Of a stretch of DNA of 64,000 nucleotides, positions 1 through 7,646 are shown in pieces. Both the position numbers and the translations under genes were made by a program. This DNA is from Achromobacter piechaudii NBRC 102461. GTDB taxonomy: Bacteria; Pseudomonadota; Gammaproteobacteria; Burkholderiales; Burkholderiaceae_B. The first letter of the stretch is position 1. Every line of letters begins with the position of its first letter. The DNA lies in the NCBI RefSeq assembly GCF_001571245.1, contig NZ_BCTK01000014.1:186001-250000 (forward strand), in the 5' to 3' direction. Under the pieces are notes generated by a model, which did no database searches, was not told where the DNA came from, and worked only from the letters and a program-made list of their open reading frames with translations.

Positions 1-60
1 GGCCCGATTGGGCGGATTTCAGCGGTACTCATGGCGCGAGGCCTCCTTGCGGATTCAGGT

Positions 61-1527
61 TCAGAGTTGGTCTTCCATGGCCTGGACGATGTGTCTCAGC
101 ACTTGCACGCGAGCGTACCGCTTGTCGTTGGCCGACACCAGATGCCAGGGCGCGTGCGCGACGTCCGTGCGCGCCAGCATTTCGTTGGCCGCCGCCGAGT
201 AGTCTTTCCACTTTTCCCGGTTGCGCCAGTCGTCCGGCGTGATCTTGAAATTCTTGAAGGGCGATTTCTCGCGTTCCTTGAAACGCTCCAACTGCACGTC
301 CGGCGTGACCGCCAGCCAGAACTTCAGCACGATCGCGCCGCTGGCTGCCAGTTGTTCCTCGAAGTCGTTGATCTCGGCGTAGGCGCGGCGCCACTGCGCA
401 GGGGCGATCAGCTTTTCCACGCGCTCGACCAGCACGCGGCCGTACCAGGACCGGTCAAAGATGGCGACGCGGCCGTGGCGGGGCAGGTGACGCCAGAAGC
501 GCCACAGGTACGGGCGCGACAATTCATAGCTGTTGGGCGCGGAGACGGGCGTGATGTCGAACTGGCGGGCGTCCAGTGCATGCGTGATGCGGCGGATGGC
601 GCCGCCCTTGCCGGCGGCATCCTGGCCTTCGAAAACCAGGATCAGCGAGCGATCCAGGAATTTTCGCGAGCGTGCCGCGCGCGCCAGGCGGCCTTGCAGC
701 AGGCCCAGCTCGGACTCGTAGTCGTCCTTGTCGATCTTGGCGTTGTAGTCCAGCTGGCCCAGCTGGTCGACGATGCGCGTCGGGCTCGAATGCGCGTGAA
801 ACGATGCCGGGATGCGAGGCACACCACGCTGGCGCATCGCCGCCAGCACCGCTTCGGCCGTGCGCGTCGCGCGCATGTTTTCGTCGGCGCTGGGAATGAC
901 CACCCAGGGTGCGTGGCCGCTGTCCGTATGGTTCAGCACGATTTGCGCGCCGTTGCGGATGCGGTCAAAGCGCTTGGCGACTTTCAGGTCCACCGGGCTG
1001 ACCTGCCACGACGTTTCGGGGCTGGCCAGCAGCCGCTGCGCGCGATCCGTCTGCGCCTTGGCCGACAGGTGGAACCACAGCTTCAAGACCTGCACGCCCT
1101 CGGCGGCCAGCATGGCTTCAAAGCGCAGGATGGCGGCCGAGTGCGCCGCGATGTATTCCTGGTTGGGTTTCTTGCTGGCGGCCTCGATGATCAGGGGCGC
1201 ATACCAGGATCCGAACACGATGCCCGTGCTGCCCTTGGGCGGCAGGTCTTTCCAATAGCGCCAGAACGGCGGCCGTTCCAGCTCCTCGCCTTCGGCTGGC
1301 CCGTAGGCCAGGGTCTTGATGTGGCGCGGGTCCATCCATTCGTTCAACTGGTTGACCGTGGCGCCCTTGCCGGCGCCGTCGATGCCCGCGATCACGATCA
1401 TCAAGGTCTTGTCCGCCTTTTCCAGACGGCCGTATTGCGCGTTGAGCAGGGCGACGCGCAGCCGGGCCTCCAGTGGTTTGAACTCGTCCTTGGACAGGCT
1501 GGGGTCGGCTTCGGCTTCTGCAAACAT
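61..1527 (-). CDS. pap: Polyphosphate:AMP phosphotransferase (two-domain PPK2)
   Basis: The 488-residue product has two tandem PPK2 kinase domains, the layout of class II PPK2 / PAP enzymes that make ADP from AMP with inorganic polyphosphate as donor in the cytosol. Domain 1 carries a Walker A loop GIDGAGKG near residues 48-55; domain 2 has GQDAAGKGG near residue 300. The lid motif is intact only in the second half (FDRSWYGRVLVERV); the equivalent stretch of the first half reads FGSWYAPLI and lacks the arginines. By family knowledge the C-terminal domain is therefore probably the active one. It starts at ATG 1527 and ends in MEDQL. It lies alone, about 80 bp downstream of the blh stop on the same strand, and may be read through from it. 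Length is normal for two-domain members. Confidence 0.9.
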   Translation of the reverse strand: MFAEAEADPSLSKDEFKPLEARLRVALLNAQYGRLEKADKTLMIVIAGIDGAGKGATVNQLNEWMDPRHIKTLAYGPAEGEELERPPFWRYWKDLPPKGSTGIVFGSWYAPLIIEAASKKPNQEYIAAHSAAILRFEAMLAAEGVQVLKLWFHLSAKAQTDRAQRLLASPETSWQVSPVDLKVAKRFDRIRNGAQIVLNHTDSGHAPWVVIPSADENMRATRTAEAVLAAMRQRGVPRIPASFHAHSSPTRIVDQLGQLDYNAKIDKDDYESELGLLQGRLARAARSRKFLDRSLILVFEGQDAAGKGGAIRRITHALDARQFDITPVSAPNSYELSRPYLWRFWRHLPRHGRVAIFDRSWYGRVLVERVEKLIAPAQWRRAYAEINDFEEQLAASGAIVLKFWLAVTPDVQLERFKEREKSPFKNFKITPDDWRNREKWKDYSAAANEMLARTDVAHAPWHLVSANDKRYARVQVLRHIVQAMEDQL

Positions 1528-1608
1528 GGGGATCCGTCTGGTCGGCTATCGGTAGGTCCGCCGATCTTGCGGGATTCGCCCGTGCCGCGCAAGTGCGGCA
1601 AGCGCGCC

Positions 1609-2463
1609 CTACAGCCCGTTGACCGGAATCTTCAGATAGCGCACGCCGTTGTCTTCGGCGGGCGGAAAATGGCCCGCGCGGATATTGACCTGGATTGCGG
1701 GAAGGATCAGCGTCGGCATGGACAGGGTGGCGTCGCGCTGCGTGCGCATGGCGACGAACGCGTCTTCGCTGGTGCCCTCGCGCACGTGGATATTGGCCGC
1801 CCGCTGTTCGGCCACCGACGTCTGCCACTGTGCCTTGCGGCTGGCGGGCGGATAGTCGTGGCACATGAACAGGCGCGTGTTGCCGGGCAAGGCCAGCAGG
1901 CGCTGGATGGAGCGGTACAGCTCGTGGGCGTCGCCACCGGGAAAATCGCAGCGCGCGGTGCCCACGTCCGGCATGAACATCGTGTCGCCCACGAACGCGG
2001 CGTCGCCAATCAGATACGCCATGTCAGCCGGCGTGTGGCCCGGTACGTGGATCGCGGTGGCTTGCAATTGGCCGATCTGGAAGGTCTCGCCGTCGGCGAA
2101 GAGGTGGCCGAACTGCGAGCCGTCCAGCTGGAATTCGGGTTCCAGGTTGAAGACCTGCTTGAAGACGCCCTGCACGGTGCGGATGCTTTGCCCGATGGCG
2201 ATGACGCCGCCAAGCTGGCGCTGAAGGTAGGGGGCGGCGGACAAATGATCGGCGTGCGCGTGGGTTTCCAGCAGCCATTGCGTTTGCAGCTTCTGTTCGC
2301 GCACGTAGTCCACGACCCGGTCGGCGCTGGTCGTGCTGCTGCGCCCCGACTTCGGGTCGTAATCCAGTACGGAATCGATGATGGCGCAGGCGCTGCCGTC
2401 GTGTACGACGTACGTGACGGTCGCTGTGACGGAGTCGAAAAACGCTTGGATTTGAGGATTCAT
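1609..2463 (-). CDS. blh: Metallo-beta-lactamase-fold persulfide dioxygenase (Blh/ETHE1-like)
   Basis: A 284-residue MBL-fold protein with the metal motif THAHADHL near residue 67, then HVPGHTPAD, GDTMFMPDVG and MCHDYPP, which are hallmarks of the ETHE1/Blh group. These iron enzymes oxidise glutathione persulfide to sulfite in the cytosol. A TTG 18 bases upstream is open in the same frame, but ATG 2463 is the likelier start. It lacks the extra rhodanese/DUF442 domain that some Blh proteins carry. It diverges from an ArsR-type regulator across an AT-rich inverted repeat, and two YeeE/YedE genes follow that regulator. This is the bigR operon content known from Xylella and Agrobacterium, which supports a sulfide-detoxification role. 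The persulfide substrate is inferred. Confidence 0.85.
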   Translation of the reverse strand: MNPQIQAFFDSVTATVTYVVHDGSACAIIDSVLDYDPKSGRSSTTSADRVVDYVREQKLQTQWLLETHAHADHLSAAPYLQRQLGGVIAIGQSIRTVQGVFKQVFNLEPEFQLDGSQFGHLFADGETFQIGQLQATAIHVPGHTPADMAYLIGDAAFVGDTMFMPDVGTARCDFPGGDAHELYRSIQRLLALPGNTRLFMCHDYPPASRKAQWQTSVAEQRAANIHVREGTSEDAFVAMRTQRDATLSMPTLILPAIQVNIRAGHFPPAEDNGVRYLKIPVNGL

Positions 2464-2480
2464 GGCCGCCCGCAAAGACA

Positions 2481-2530
2481 ATATATATTTTCTGATTATA
2501 TTGTTTTATAGTTTATTCGTAAATATAATG
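2481..2530. promoter_or_regulatory. AT-rich divergent promoter and candidate BigR operator
   Basis: The gap between blh and the ArsR gene is strikingly AT-rich against a 65% GC background. It holds an inverted repeat ATTATATT (2495-2502) / AATATAAT (2522-2529) and TA-rich runs that could serve as -10 elements in both directions. BigR-family repressors bind AT-rich palindromes in just this position. The operator assignment is inference from position and symmetry. Confidence 0.6.
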
Positions 2531-2558
2531 TTCGAATCTTCTCTCGCTATCCCTATTC

Positions 2559-2894
2559 ATGAACTCCCCCCTCACCGACTGCGAACTCGCCGCCTTGCGT
2601 GAATCCGCCGCCCAGGCCTGCACGCTGCTCAAGGCGCTGGCCAATGAAGACCGGCTGCTGCTGCTGTGCCAACTGGTGCAAAGCGAACGCAACGTGGGCG
2701 AACTGGAATCGCTGACCGGCATCCGGCAACCGACCCTCTCCCAGCAACTCGCTGTACTGCGCGATGAAGGGCTGGTGGCGACGCGCCGCGACGGCAAATA
2801 CGTCTACTACCAGATGGCCAGCTTCGAAGTCAGCCAGGTCATGAAAACACTCTCCAGTTTGTACTGCGGCCGCACGATGGCGTCACTCACATGA
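2559..2894 (+). CDS. bigR: ArsR-family persulfide-responsive repressor (BigR/SqrR-like)
   Basis: A 111-residue winged-helix ArsR protein with recognition-helix region [20 protein letters not shown] and wing GKYVYY. It lacks a metal-binding ELCVCDL motif. Instead Cys37 and Cys103 lie 66 residues apart, the same spacing as the redox pair of BigR (C42/C108) and SqrR (C41/C107), which form a disulfide or tetrasulfide link with persulfide and leave DNA. Two further cysteines (C8, C21) are not part of that pair. The stop overlaps the next start by 4 bp (ATGA), so it is translationally coupled to the membrane genes. It probably represses both its own operon and divergent blh. Family and neighbours agree, so confidence in the sensor role is good. 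Confidence 0.87.
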   Translation: MNSPLTDCELAALRESAAQACTLLKALANEDRLLLLCQLVQSERNVGELESLTGIRQPTLSQQLAVLRDEGLVATRRDGKYVYYQMASFEVSQVMKTLSSLYCGRTMASLT

Positions 2895-3322
2895 ACCTGG
2901 ACTGGTCTTCCTTCACCCCCGCCACCGCCACGCTGGGCGGTGTGCTCATCGGGGCCGCGGCGCTGCTGATGATGGCGGGCGCCGGCCGCATCGCCGGTAT
3001 CAGCGGCATCGTGGGCGGCTTGCTTCCGCCCCAGCGCGACGGCCTCTGGCGCGTGGCGTTTTTGCTGGGCCTGTTCGCGGCCCCCTGGCTGTACCGCCTG
3101 GGCGCGGCCTTGCCCCCCATCGTGGTTGAAGCCAGCACCCCGCGTCTGATCGTGGCGGGCCTATTGGTCGGCATCGGTACGCGCTATGCGTCCGGATGCA
3201 CCAGCGGTCATGGCGTGTGCGGGCTGTCACGCGGATCCATGCGGTCGCTGGCCGCCACCGCGCTGTTCATGGCTGCCGGCTTCGCCATGGTCTACGCCAC
3301 GCGCCACGGATTCGGAGGCTGA
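2891..3322 (+). CDS. YeeE/YedE (DUF395) membrane protein, first half-unit
   Basis: A 143-residue hydrophobic protein with about four membrane segments and the DUF395 cysteine motif [11 protein letters not shown] near residues 103-113. YeeE/YedE proteins move thiosulfate or other reduced-sulfur species through conserved cysteines; short paired forms occur in bigR operons (called PmpA/PmpB in some enterobacteria). The start overlaps the regulator stop by 4 bp and the second half-unit follows after 1 bp, so the two are made together and probably form a heteromer equivalent to one full-length YeeE. The transported species (sulfide, persulfide or thiosulfate) cannot be read from sequence. Confidence 0.85.
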   Translation: MNLDWSSFTPATATLGGVLIGAAALLMMAGAGRIAGISGIVGGLLPPQRDGLWRVAFLLGLFAAPWLYRLGAALPPIVVEASTPRLIVAGLLVGIGTRYASGCTSGHGVCGLSRGSMRSLAATALFMAAGFAMVYATRHGFGG

Positions 3323-3323
3323 C

Positions 3324-3743
3324 ATGGTGATGTTGATCGCGTTCGCATCGGGCCTGGTGTTCGGATTGGGCTTGATCGTGTCCGGCATGGCCAACCCCGC
3401 CAAGGTGCTGGGCTTTCTGGATATCGCGGGCAGTTGGGACCCGTCCCTGGCCTTCGTGATGGGCGGCGCGGTGGTGGTCACCGCGTTGGGATTCGCCCTG
3501 TTGCGCCGTCGTCGCGTCAGCCTGTCCGGCGAGCCGCTGCATTGGCCCACGGCTACCCGTGTCGATCCGCGCCTGGCATTGGGCAGCCTGGCGTTTGGCG
3601 CCGGCTGGGGGCTGGCGGGATTCTGTCCGGGCCCCGCGCTGGTGGCCGCTGCGGCCGGCGTACCGCAGGCGCTGATCTTCGTCGCCGCGATGATCGCCGG
3701 CATGGCGATCTACTCGGCAATCGAAGCGTATCGACGCCGCTAG
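3324..3743 (+). CDS. YeeE/YedE (DUF395) membrane protein, second half-unit
   Basis: A 139-residue integral membrane protein whose segments begin AFASGLVFGLGLIVSGM and include the second DUF395 signature GAGWGLAGFCPGPALV with its single cysteine. ATG 3324 is chosen because it lies 1 bp after the previous stop and gives the normal family N-terminus; upstream in-frame codons run through the preceding gene. It pairs with the protein encoded just upstream to complete the two-half YeeE/YedE fold. It ends the sulfide module; the next gene is convergent. The substrate is unproven. Confidence 0.85.
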   Translation: MVMLIAFASGLVFGLGLIVSGMANPAKVLGFLDIAGSWDPSLAFVMGGAVVVTALGFALLRRRRVSLSGEPLHWPTATRVDPRLALGSLAFGAGWGLAGFCPGPALVAAAAGVPQALIFVAAMIAGMAIYSAIEAYRRR

Positions 3744-3814
3744 GACGGCGTCGAAATTCCGACGCGTCCCAGTGTGGTGGCGAGCAGGCCGCCGCCTGAC
3801 GCCGGCTCGAAGCC

Positions 3815-5083
3815 TTACTCGTAAGTGCGCACGTCGTCGATGACCTTGCCATCGTTGGGCAGACCATCCGCGTCCACCCATTCGACATCGGCGCGCAGCT
3901 TGGTCACGTCGCGCACGGAATCCGCGATGCGCTTGGACAGGTCCTCGCCGCGCACGCGCGATTCCACCTTCAACACCATGCGGTCCGACCCGGTGCTGCC
4001 GCTGATGACCAGCCGTGCCCGCAGGATCTCGGGATGGCGTCTTGCCACGTCCGCCACCTGCGACGGATGCACGAACATGCCGCGCACTTTGGTCGTCTGG
4101 TCAGCGCGGCCCATCCAACCCTTGATGCGCGTGTTGGTGCGCCCGCAGGGCGAGATGCCGGGCATGACGGCCGATAGGTCACCGGTGCCGAAGCGCACCA
4201 GCGGGTAATCCGGATTCAAGGTGGTGACGACGACTTCGCCGACTTCGCCATCGGGCACCGGCTCGCCCGTGCCCGGCCGCACGATCTCGACGATGATGTC
4301 TTCGCCCAGCACCAGCCCTTGGCGAGCCGGCGTTTCAAACGCAATCATGCCCAGGTCGGCGCTGCCGTAGGCTTGATAGCCTTCGATGCCGCGCGCCGCC
4401 AGCCAGTCGCGCAACGAGGGCGGAAACGCTTCGCCTGACACCAGCGCGCGTCGCAACGAGTCCAGCTTCACGCCCAGCTCGTCCGACTTTTCCAGGATGA
4501 TCTTCAGGAAGCTCGGCGTGCCCGTGTAGCCGCTGGGCGCCAGATCCAGGATGGCGCGCACCTGTTGTTCGGTCTGCCCGGTGCCGCCCGGAAACACGGT
4601 GCAGCCCACGGCGTGGGCCGCCGTTTCCATCATGGAGCCGGCCGGCGTGAAGTGATAGGAAAAGCAGTTGTAGGCCAGCTCGCCCGCGCGAAAGCCTGCC
4701 GCGTACAGCGCCCGGGCGAAGCGCCAATAGTCGGCGCGCGCGCTCTCCGGTTCGTAGATGGGGCCGGGCGATGCGAAGACGCGCATCGCTTCGCCCCAGC
4801 CGATGGCCGAGAAGCCGCCAAACGCCTTGCCCGGGCTGGCGGGCGCGGCGGCGTCGTCGCGGCTGTGCTGCTGGCGTTCCAGCAATTCATGCTTGCGCAA
4901 TACCGGCAGGCGCGCCAGGGCCGCGCGCGACGTGACGGTAGCGGGGTCAACGCCGCGCAGTTGCTCGGCAATCGCCGGCGCGCGCGCCATCGCACGCGCG
5001 ATCGCGGCGGGCAAGGCGGCCATCAGCTCGCGCTCGCGTTGCTCGGGCGCGCGGGTTTCCAGGACATCGAAAAACTCGGACAT
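3815..5083 (-). CDS. Phenylacetate-CoA-ligase-like adenylating enzyme with degenerate P-loop
   Basis: A 422-residue protein of the PaaK branch of the AMP-binding superfamily. Recognisable blocks are YQAYGSADLGMIAFE, FGTGDLSA, RIKGWMGRADQTTKVRGMFVH and a C-terminal NDGKVIDD lysine. The usual glycine/threonine P-loop (SSGTTGxP) is not visible; the matching region reads GGFSAIGWGEAMRVFASPGP. It starts at ATG 5083, 17 bp after the upstream ABC ATPase gene ends, and is the last gene of the transporter operon. PaaK enzymes make aryl-CoA thioesters, but no phenylacetate epoxidase or ring-cleavage gene is in the window. Activation of the transported acid is inferred, and the missing P-loop makes another activity possible. 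Confidence 0.78.
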   Translation of the reverse strand: MSEFFDVLETRAPEQRERELMAALPAAIARAMARAPAIAEQLRGVDPATVTSRAALARLPVLRKHELLERQQHSRDDAAAPASPGKAFGGFSAIGWGEAMRVFASPGPIYEPESARADYWRFARALYAAGFRAGELAYNCFSYHFTPAGSMMETAAHAVGCTVFPGGTGQTEQQVRAILDLAPSGYTGTPSFLKIILEKSDELGVKLDSLRRALVSGEAFPPSLRDWLAARGIEGYQAYGSADLGMIAFETPARQGLVLGEDIIVEIVRPGTGEPVPDGEVGEVVVTTLNPDYPLVRFGTGDLSAVMPGISPCGRTNTRIKGWMGRADQTTKVRGMFVHPSQVADVARRHPEILRARLVISGSTGSDRMVLKVESRVRGEDLSKRIADSVRDVTKLRADVEWVDADGLPNDGKVIDDVRTYE

Positions 5084-5100
5084 GGGATCGCACCCTCTCT

Positions 5101-5967
5101 TCAGGCCAGCCAGCGTTTGCGGCGGCGATAGAACTTGTTGTCTCGAAAGCTCTTGCGTTCTCCGCTGGAAATGCCCAGGTAGAACTCTTTCACGTCCTCG
5201 TTCTGGGCCAAGTCCAGCGCGGCCCCGTCCATCATCACGCGCCCGTTTTCCAGGATGTAGCCGTAGTCGGCGTAACGCAGCGCAATGTTGGTGTTCTGTT
5301 CCGCCAGCAGGAAGCTCACGCCCTCGCGCTGGTTCAGGTCGCGCACGATTTCGAAGATCTCTTCCACGATCTGCGGCGCGAGCCCCATCGAGGGTTCGTC
5401 CAGCAGGATCATGTTGGGATTGGCCATCAGCGCGCGGCCGATCGCCGTCATCTGCTGCTCGCCGCCCGACGTGTAGCCGGACTGGCTGGTACGGCGTTGC
5501 TTCAAGCGCGGAAAGTATTGATAGACACGTTCCAGCGCGGCCGCCGTATCGGCCCGGCTCATGTTGCGCGTGTACGCGCCCGTCAGCAGGTTTTCTTCGA
5601 TGGTCAGGTGCGCGAAGCAATGCCGCCCCTCCATCACCTGCACGACGCCGCGCTTGACCAATTCGGCCGGCGACAGCCGCTCGATGCGCTGGCCACGGTA
5701 CTGGATGTGCCCCTTGGTGACGTCGCCGCGTTCGCCCTTGAGCAGGTTCGAGATGGCGCGCAGCGTCGTGGTCTTGCCTGCGCCGTTGGCGCCCAGCAAG
5801 GCCACGATCTTGCCCTCCGGCACTTGCAGGGACACGCCCTTGAGCACCAGGATCACGTGGTTGTAGATCACCTCGATGCCGTTCACGTCCAGCAGCACGT
5901 TGGGCGCGGCGGCGGGCGAGGCAGCGGTGTTTGCAACCGGGGTTGCAGCGGGAGTTGCAGCGGTCAT
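5101..5967 (-). CDS. LIV-type ABC transporter ATPase (LivF class)
   Basis: A 288-residue ABC ATPase with Walker A GANGAGKTT at residues 59-67, signature SGGEQQM near residue 167 and Walker B MILLDEPSMGL. The order and the MEGRHCF element match the LivF branch of HAAT transporters. An Ala/Pro/Thr-rich leader of about 23 residues precedes the conserved domain and is encoded by near-repeats of GTTGCAGCGG. The start ATG 5967 has an AGGAA ribosome site, so the leader is probably translated. It energises import together with the LivG-type ATPase, the two permeases and the binding protein encoded upstream in the same operon. The C-terminus is long and basic (RRRKRW). Confidence 0.9.
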   Translation of the reverse strand: MTAATPAATPVANTAASPAAAPNVLLDVNGIEVIYNHVILVLKGVSLQVPEGKIVALLGANGAGKTTTLRAISNLLKGERGDVTKGHIQYRGQRIERLSPAELVKRGVVQVMEGRHCFAHLTIEENLLTGAYTRNMSRADTAAALERVYQYFPRLKQRRTSQSGYTSGGEQQMTAIGRALMANPNMILLDEPSMGLAPQIVEEIFEIVRDLNQREGVSFLLAEQNTNIALRYADYGYILENGRVMMDGAALDLAQNEDVKEFYLGISSGERKSFRDNKFYRRRKRWLA

Positions 5968-6027
5968 GACGATTCCTGCGGCGTGGTGGCGGCCGGCGCC
6001 CGCAAGGACGCCGGCCGCCGGTTCACA

Positions 6028-7362
6028 TCAGTTCTCGCAAGTGCGGGGCGTGATGTTCTTTTCCTTGGCGTACTTGGCCGCGGCGTCCTTGACCATCGGG
6101 TCCAGAATGGCCTTGTCCGCCTGGTACCAGTCGGACACCACCTTGAACTTGGCGCCGTCCCACTGCACGATGCGGGCCCAGTCATCGCCCTTGTGATTGC
6201 TGCACGAGGTCTTGACGGGACGCATGATCTGGCCAAAGCCCAGCTTGTCGAGCTTTTCCTGCGTCAGGTTCAGGTTCTCGAAACCCCAGCGCACCTGCTC
6301 GGGCGTCAGTGCCTTGCCCTTGCCGTACTTCTCCTGCGCCGTGCGGATCGCTTCCACCTGGAGCATCGAGATCATCATGCCGCGCGTGTGGGCGATGGTG
6401 CCCAGCGTGGTCTTGCCGGTCTTGTCCGCGCCCTGGCCTTTGTCGTAGACGAACTTTTTCAGGTCGTCATAGACCTTGTCGTGCTCGGCGCCGCTGTTGT
6501 GCACGGTGATGGCGTTGTAGCCCTTGGCGACATCGCCCAGGTCTTTCACGTCGCCTTCCGAGCCGGCCCACCAGATGGCGTACATCTTGTCGCGCGGATA
6601 GCCGCTGGCCTGCGCTTCGCGGATGGCGGTGGGCGTCATGATGCCCGCGCTCCACAGCAGCACATAGTTCGGGCGTGCCTGGCGGATCTGCAACCAGGTG
6701 GACTTCTGCTCGACGCCGGGCGCGGTCACGGGATACAGCACCAGCTCGAAGCCTTCCTTGGCGGCGCGCTTTTGCAGCAGCGGGATCGGCTCCTTGCCAT
6801 ACGGCGAGTCGTGATAGACCAGCGCGATTTTCTTGCCCTTGAGCTTGTCCATCCCGCCTTCTTTCTTGGCGATGTCCTGGATCATCACGTCGGCGGCGGT
6901 CCAGTACGTGCCCAAGAGCGGGAAGTTCCATTCGAACACGCTGCCGTCCACCGACTGCGACAGGCCGTAGCCCATCGTTTCGACCGGCACCTTGTCGACC
7001 ATGGCCTTGTCGCTGACGGCGAACGTGATGCCGGTGGACTGGGTATCGAAGCCCGATGCGCCCGTGCCCTTGCCCTTCAGGCGCTCGTAGCATTCCACGC
7101 CGCGATCGGTGGCGTAGGCGGTTTCGCATTCTTCGTAGGTGATCTTGACGCCGTTGACGCCGCCATCGCGTTCATTGACCAGCTTCAGGTAGTCCAGCTT
7201 GCCATCGGCCCAGGGAATGCCCAGCGGCGCGAACGACCCGGTGCGATACACCAGCAACGGAACGAACTGCTCTTCGGCCGCCATTGCCGGCGTGGCCACG
7301 GCGCCGACGGCGCCGGCTGCGGCCACCAGGGCTGCCGCCAACTTCAGGTTAAGACGCTTCAT
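6028..7362 (-). CDS. Periplasmic substrate-binding protein of LIV-type ABC transporter
   Basis: A 444-residue type I periplasmic binding protein with a Sec signal peptide ending near ATPAMAAEE. It is longer than typical LivJ/LivK (about 370 residues), as in the HAAT subgroup encoded beside acyl-CoA ligases. A four-cysteine pattern (EECETA, GVECYE, TSCSNH, RTCEN) suggests two disulfides in the periplasm. Two in-frame ATGs exist; the AGGAGGT at 7371-7377 lies 2 nt before the first but 8 nt before the second, so the start is set at 7362. It sits between the permease and LivF genes of the same operon. The ligand is unknown; neighbouring ligases suggest an aromatic or fatty carboxylate rather than a branched-chain amino acid. 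Confidence 0.88.
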   Translation of the reverse strand: MKRLNLKLAAALVAAAGAVGAVATPAMAAEEQFVPLLVYRTGSFAPLGIPWADGKLDYLKLVNERDGGVNGVKITYEECETAYATDRGVECYERLKGKGTGASGFDTQSTGITFAVSDKAMVDKVPVETMGYGLSQSVDGSVFEWNFPLLGTYWTAADVMIQDIAKKEGGMDKLKGKKIALVYHDSPYGKEPIPLLQKRAAKEGFELVLYPVTAPGVEQKSTWLQIRQARPNYVLLWSAGIMTPTAIREAQASGYPRDKMYAIWWAGSEGDVKDLGDVAKGYNAITVHNSGAEHDKVYDDLKKFVYDKGQGADKTGKTTLGTIAHTRGMMISMLQVEAIRTAQEKYGKGKALTPEQVRWGFENLNLTQEKLDKLGFGQIMRPVKTSCSNHKGDDWARIVQWDGAKFKVVSDWYQADKAILDPMVKDAAAKYAKEKNITPRTCEN

Positions 7363-7370
7363 CTCCATTT

Positions 7371-7377
7371 ACCTCCT
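7371..7377 (-). promoter_or_regulatory. Strong ribosome binding site of the binding-protein gene
   Basis: A perfect AGGAGGT on the minus strand. Its 8-nt distance to the ATG at 7362, against 2 nt to the ATG at 7368, decides the start. A strong site fits the need for excess binding protein relative to the permeases. Confidence 0.75.
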
Positions 7378-7539
7378 GCGTGGTGTTTGGGGTCAGTAAC
7401 CCTGGGACACCGGGATTGGCCCGGTCTTGAGCCGGGTATTCAGGATGCCGGTCGTGGCGCTTGTGCCGCCACGGCCGGTAACGATCAAAACGGTCGTGCG
7501 TTGCGATTCCAATTCGTTCCGCTTGCGCGGTCCTCTTGC

Positions 7540-7645
7540 GTCGCCGCGATCCGTCTCAGCGGGGCCGCGGCGGATCCGGCTTTGCCGGTCCCCAGCGGCG
7601 CCCCTTGAGGGGAACGCGCCTTCGGCGCTTCGGGGTGGGCCCTCT
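7540..7645. repeat. GC-rich structured intergenic repeat between livM-type and binding-protein genes
   Basis: The 280-bp gap inside the operon holds nested short palindromes: GGATCCGGC ttt GCCGGTCC, CCCCTTGAGGGG and GCGCCTTCGGCGC. This combination resembles a multicopy intergenic element I recall from Bordetella and Achromobacter genomes; only one copy is in this window, so the repeat status rests on memory. Read on the minus strand it gives successive hairpins between livM and the binding-protein gene and may end or stabilise transcripts there. No gene is seen in 7378-7646. Confidence 0.5.
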
Positions 7646-7646
7646 C

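Noticed and set aside
31-2511. Long open frame of over 800 codons on the plus strand
   Set aside because: It is antisense to the PPK2 and MBL genes, both with clear family motifs; high GC makes the opposite strand open. No recognisable domain.
5497-7608. 700-codon open frame opposite LivF and the binding protein
   Set aside because: His/Gln/Arg-rich shadow of two well-supported minus-strand genes; no motif.
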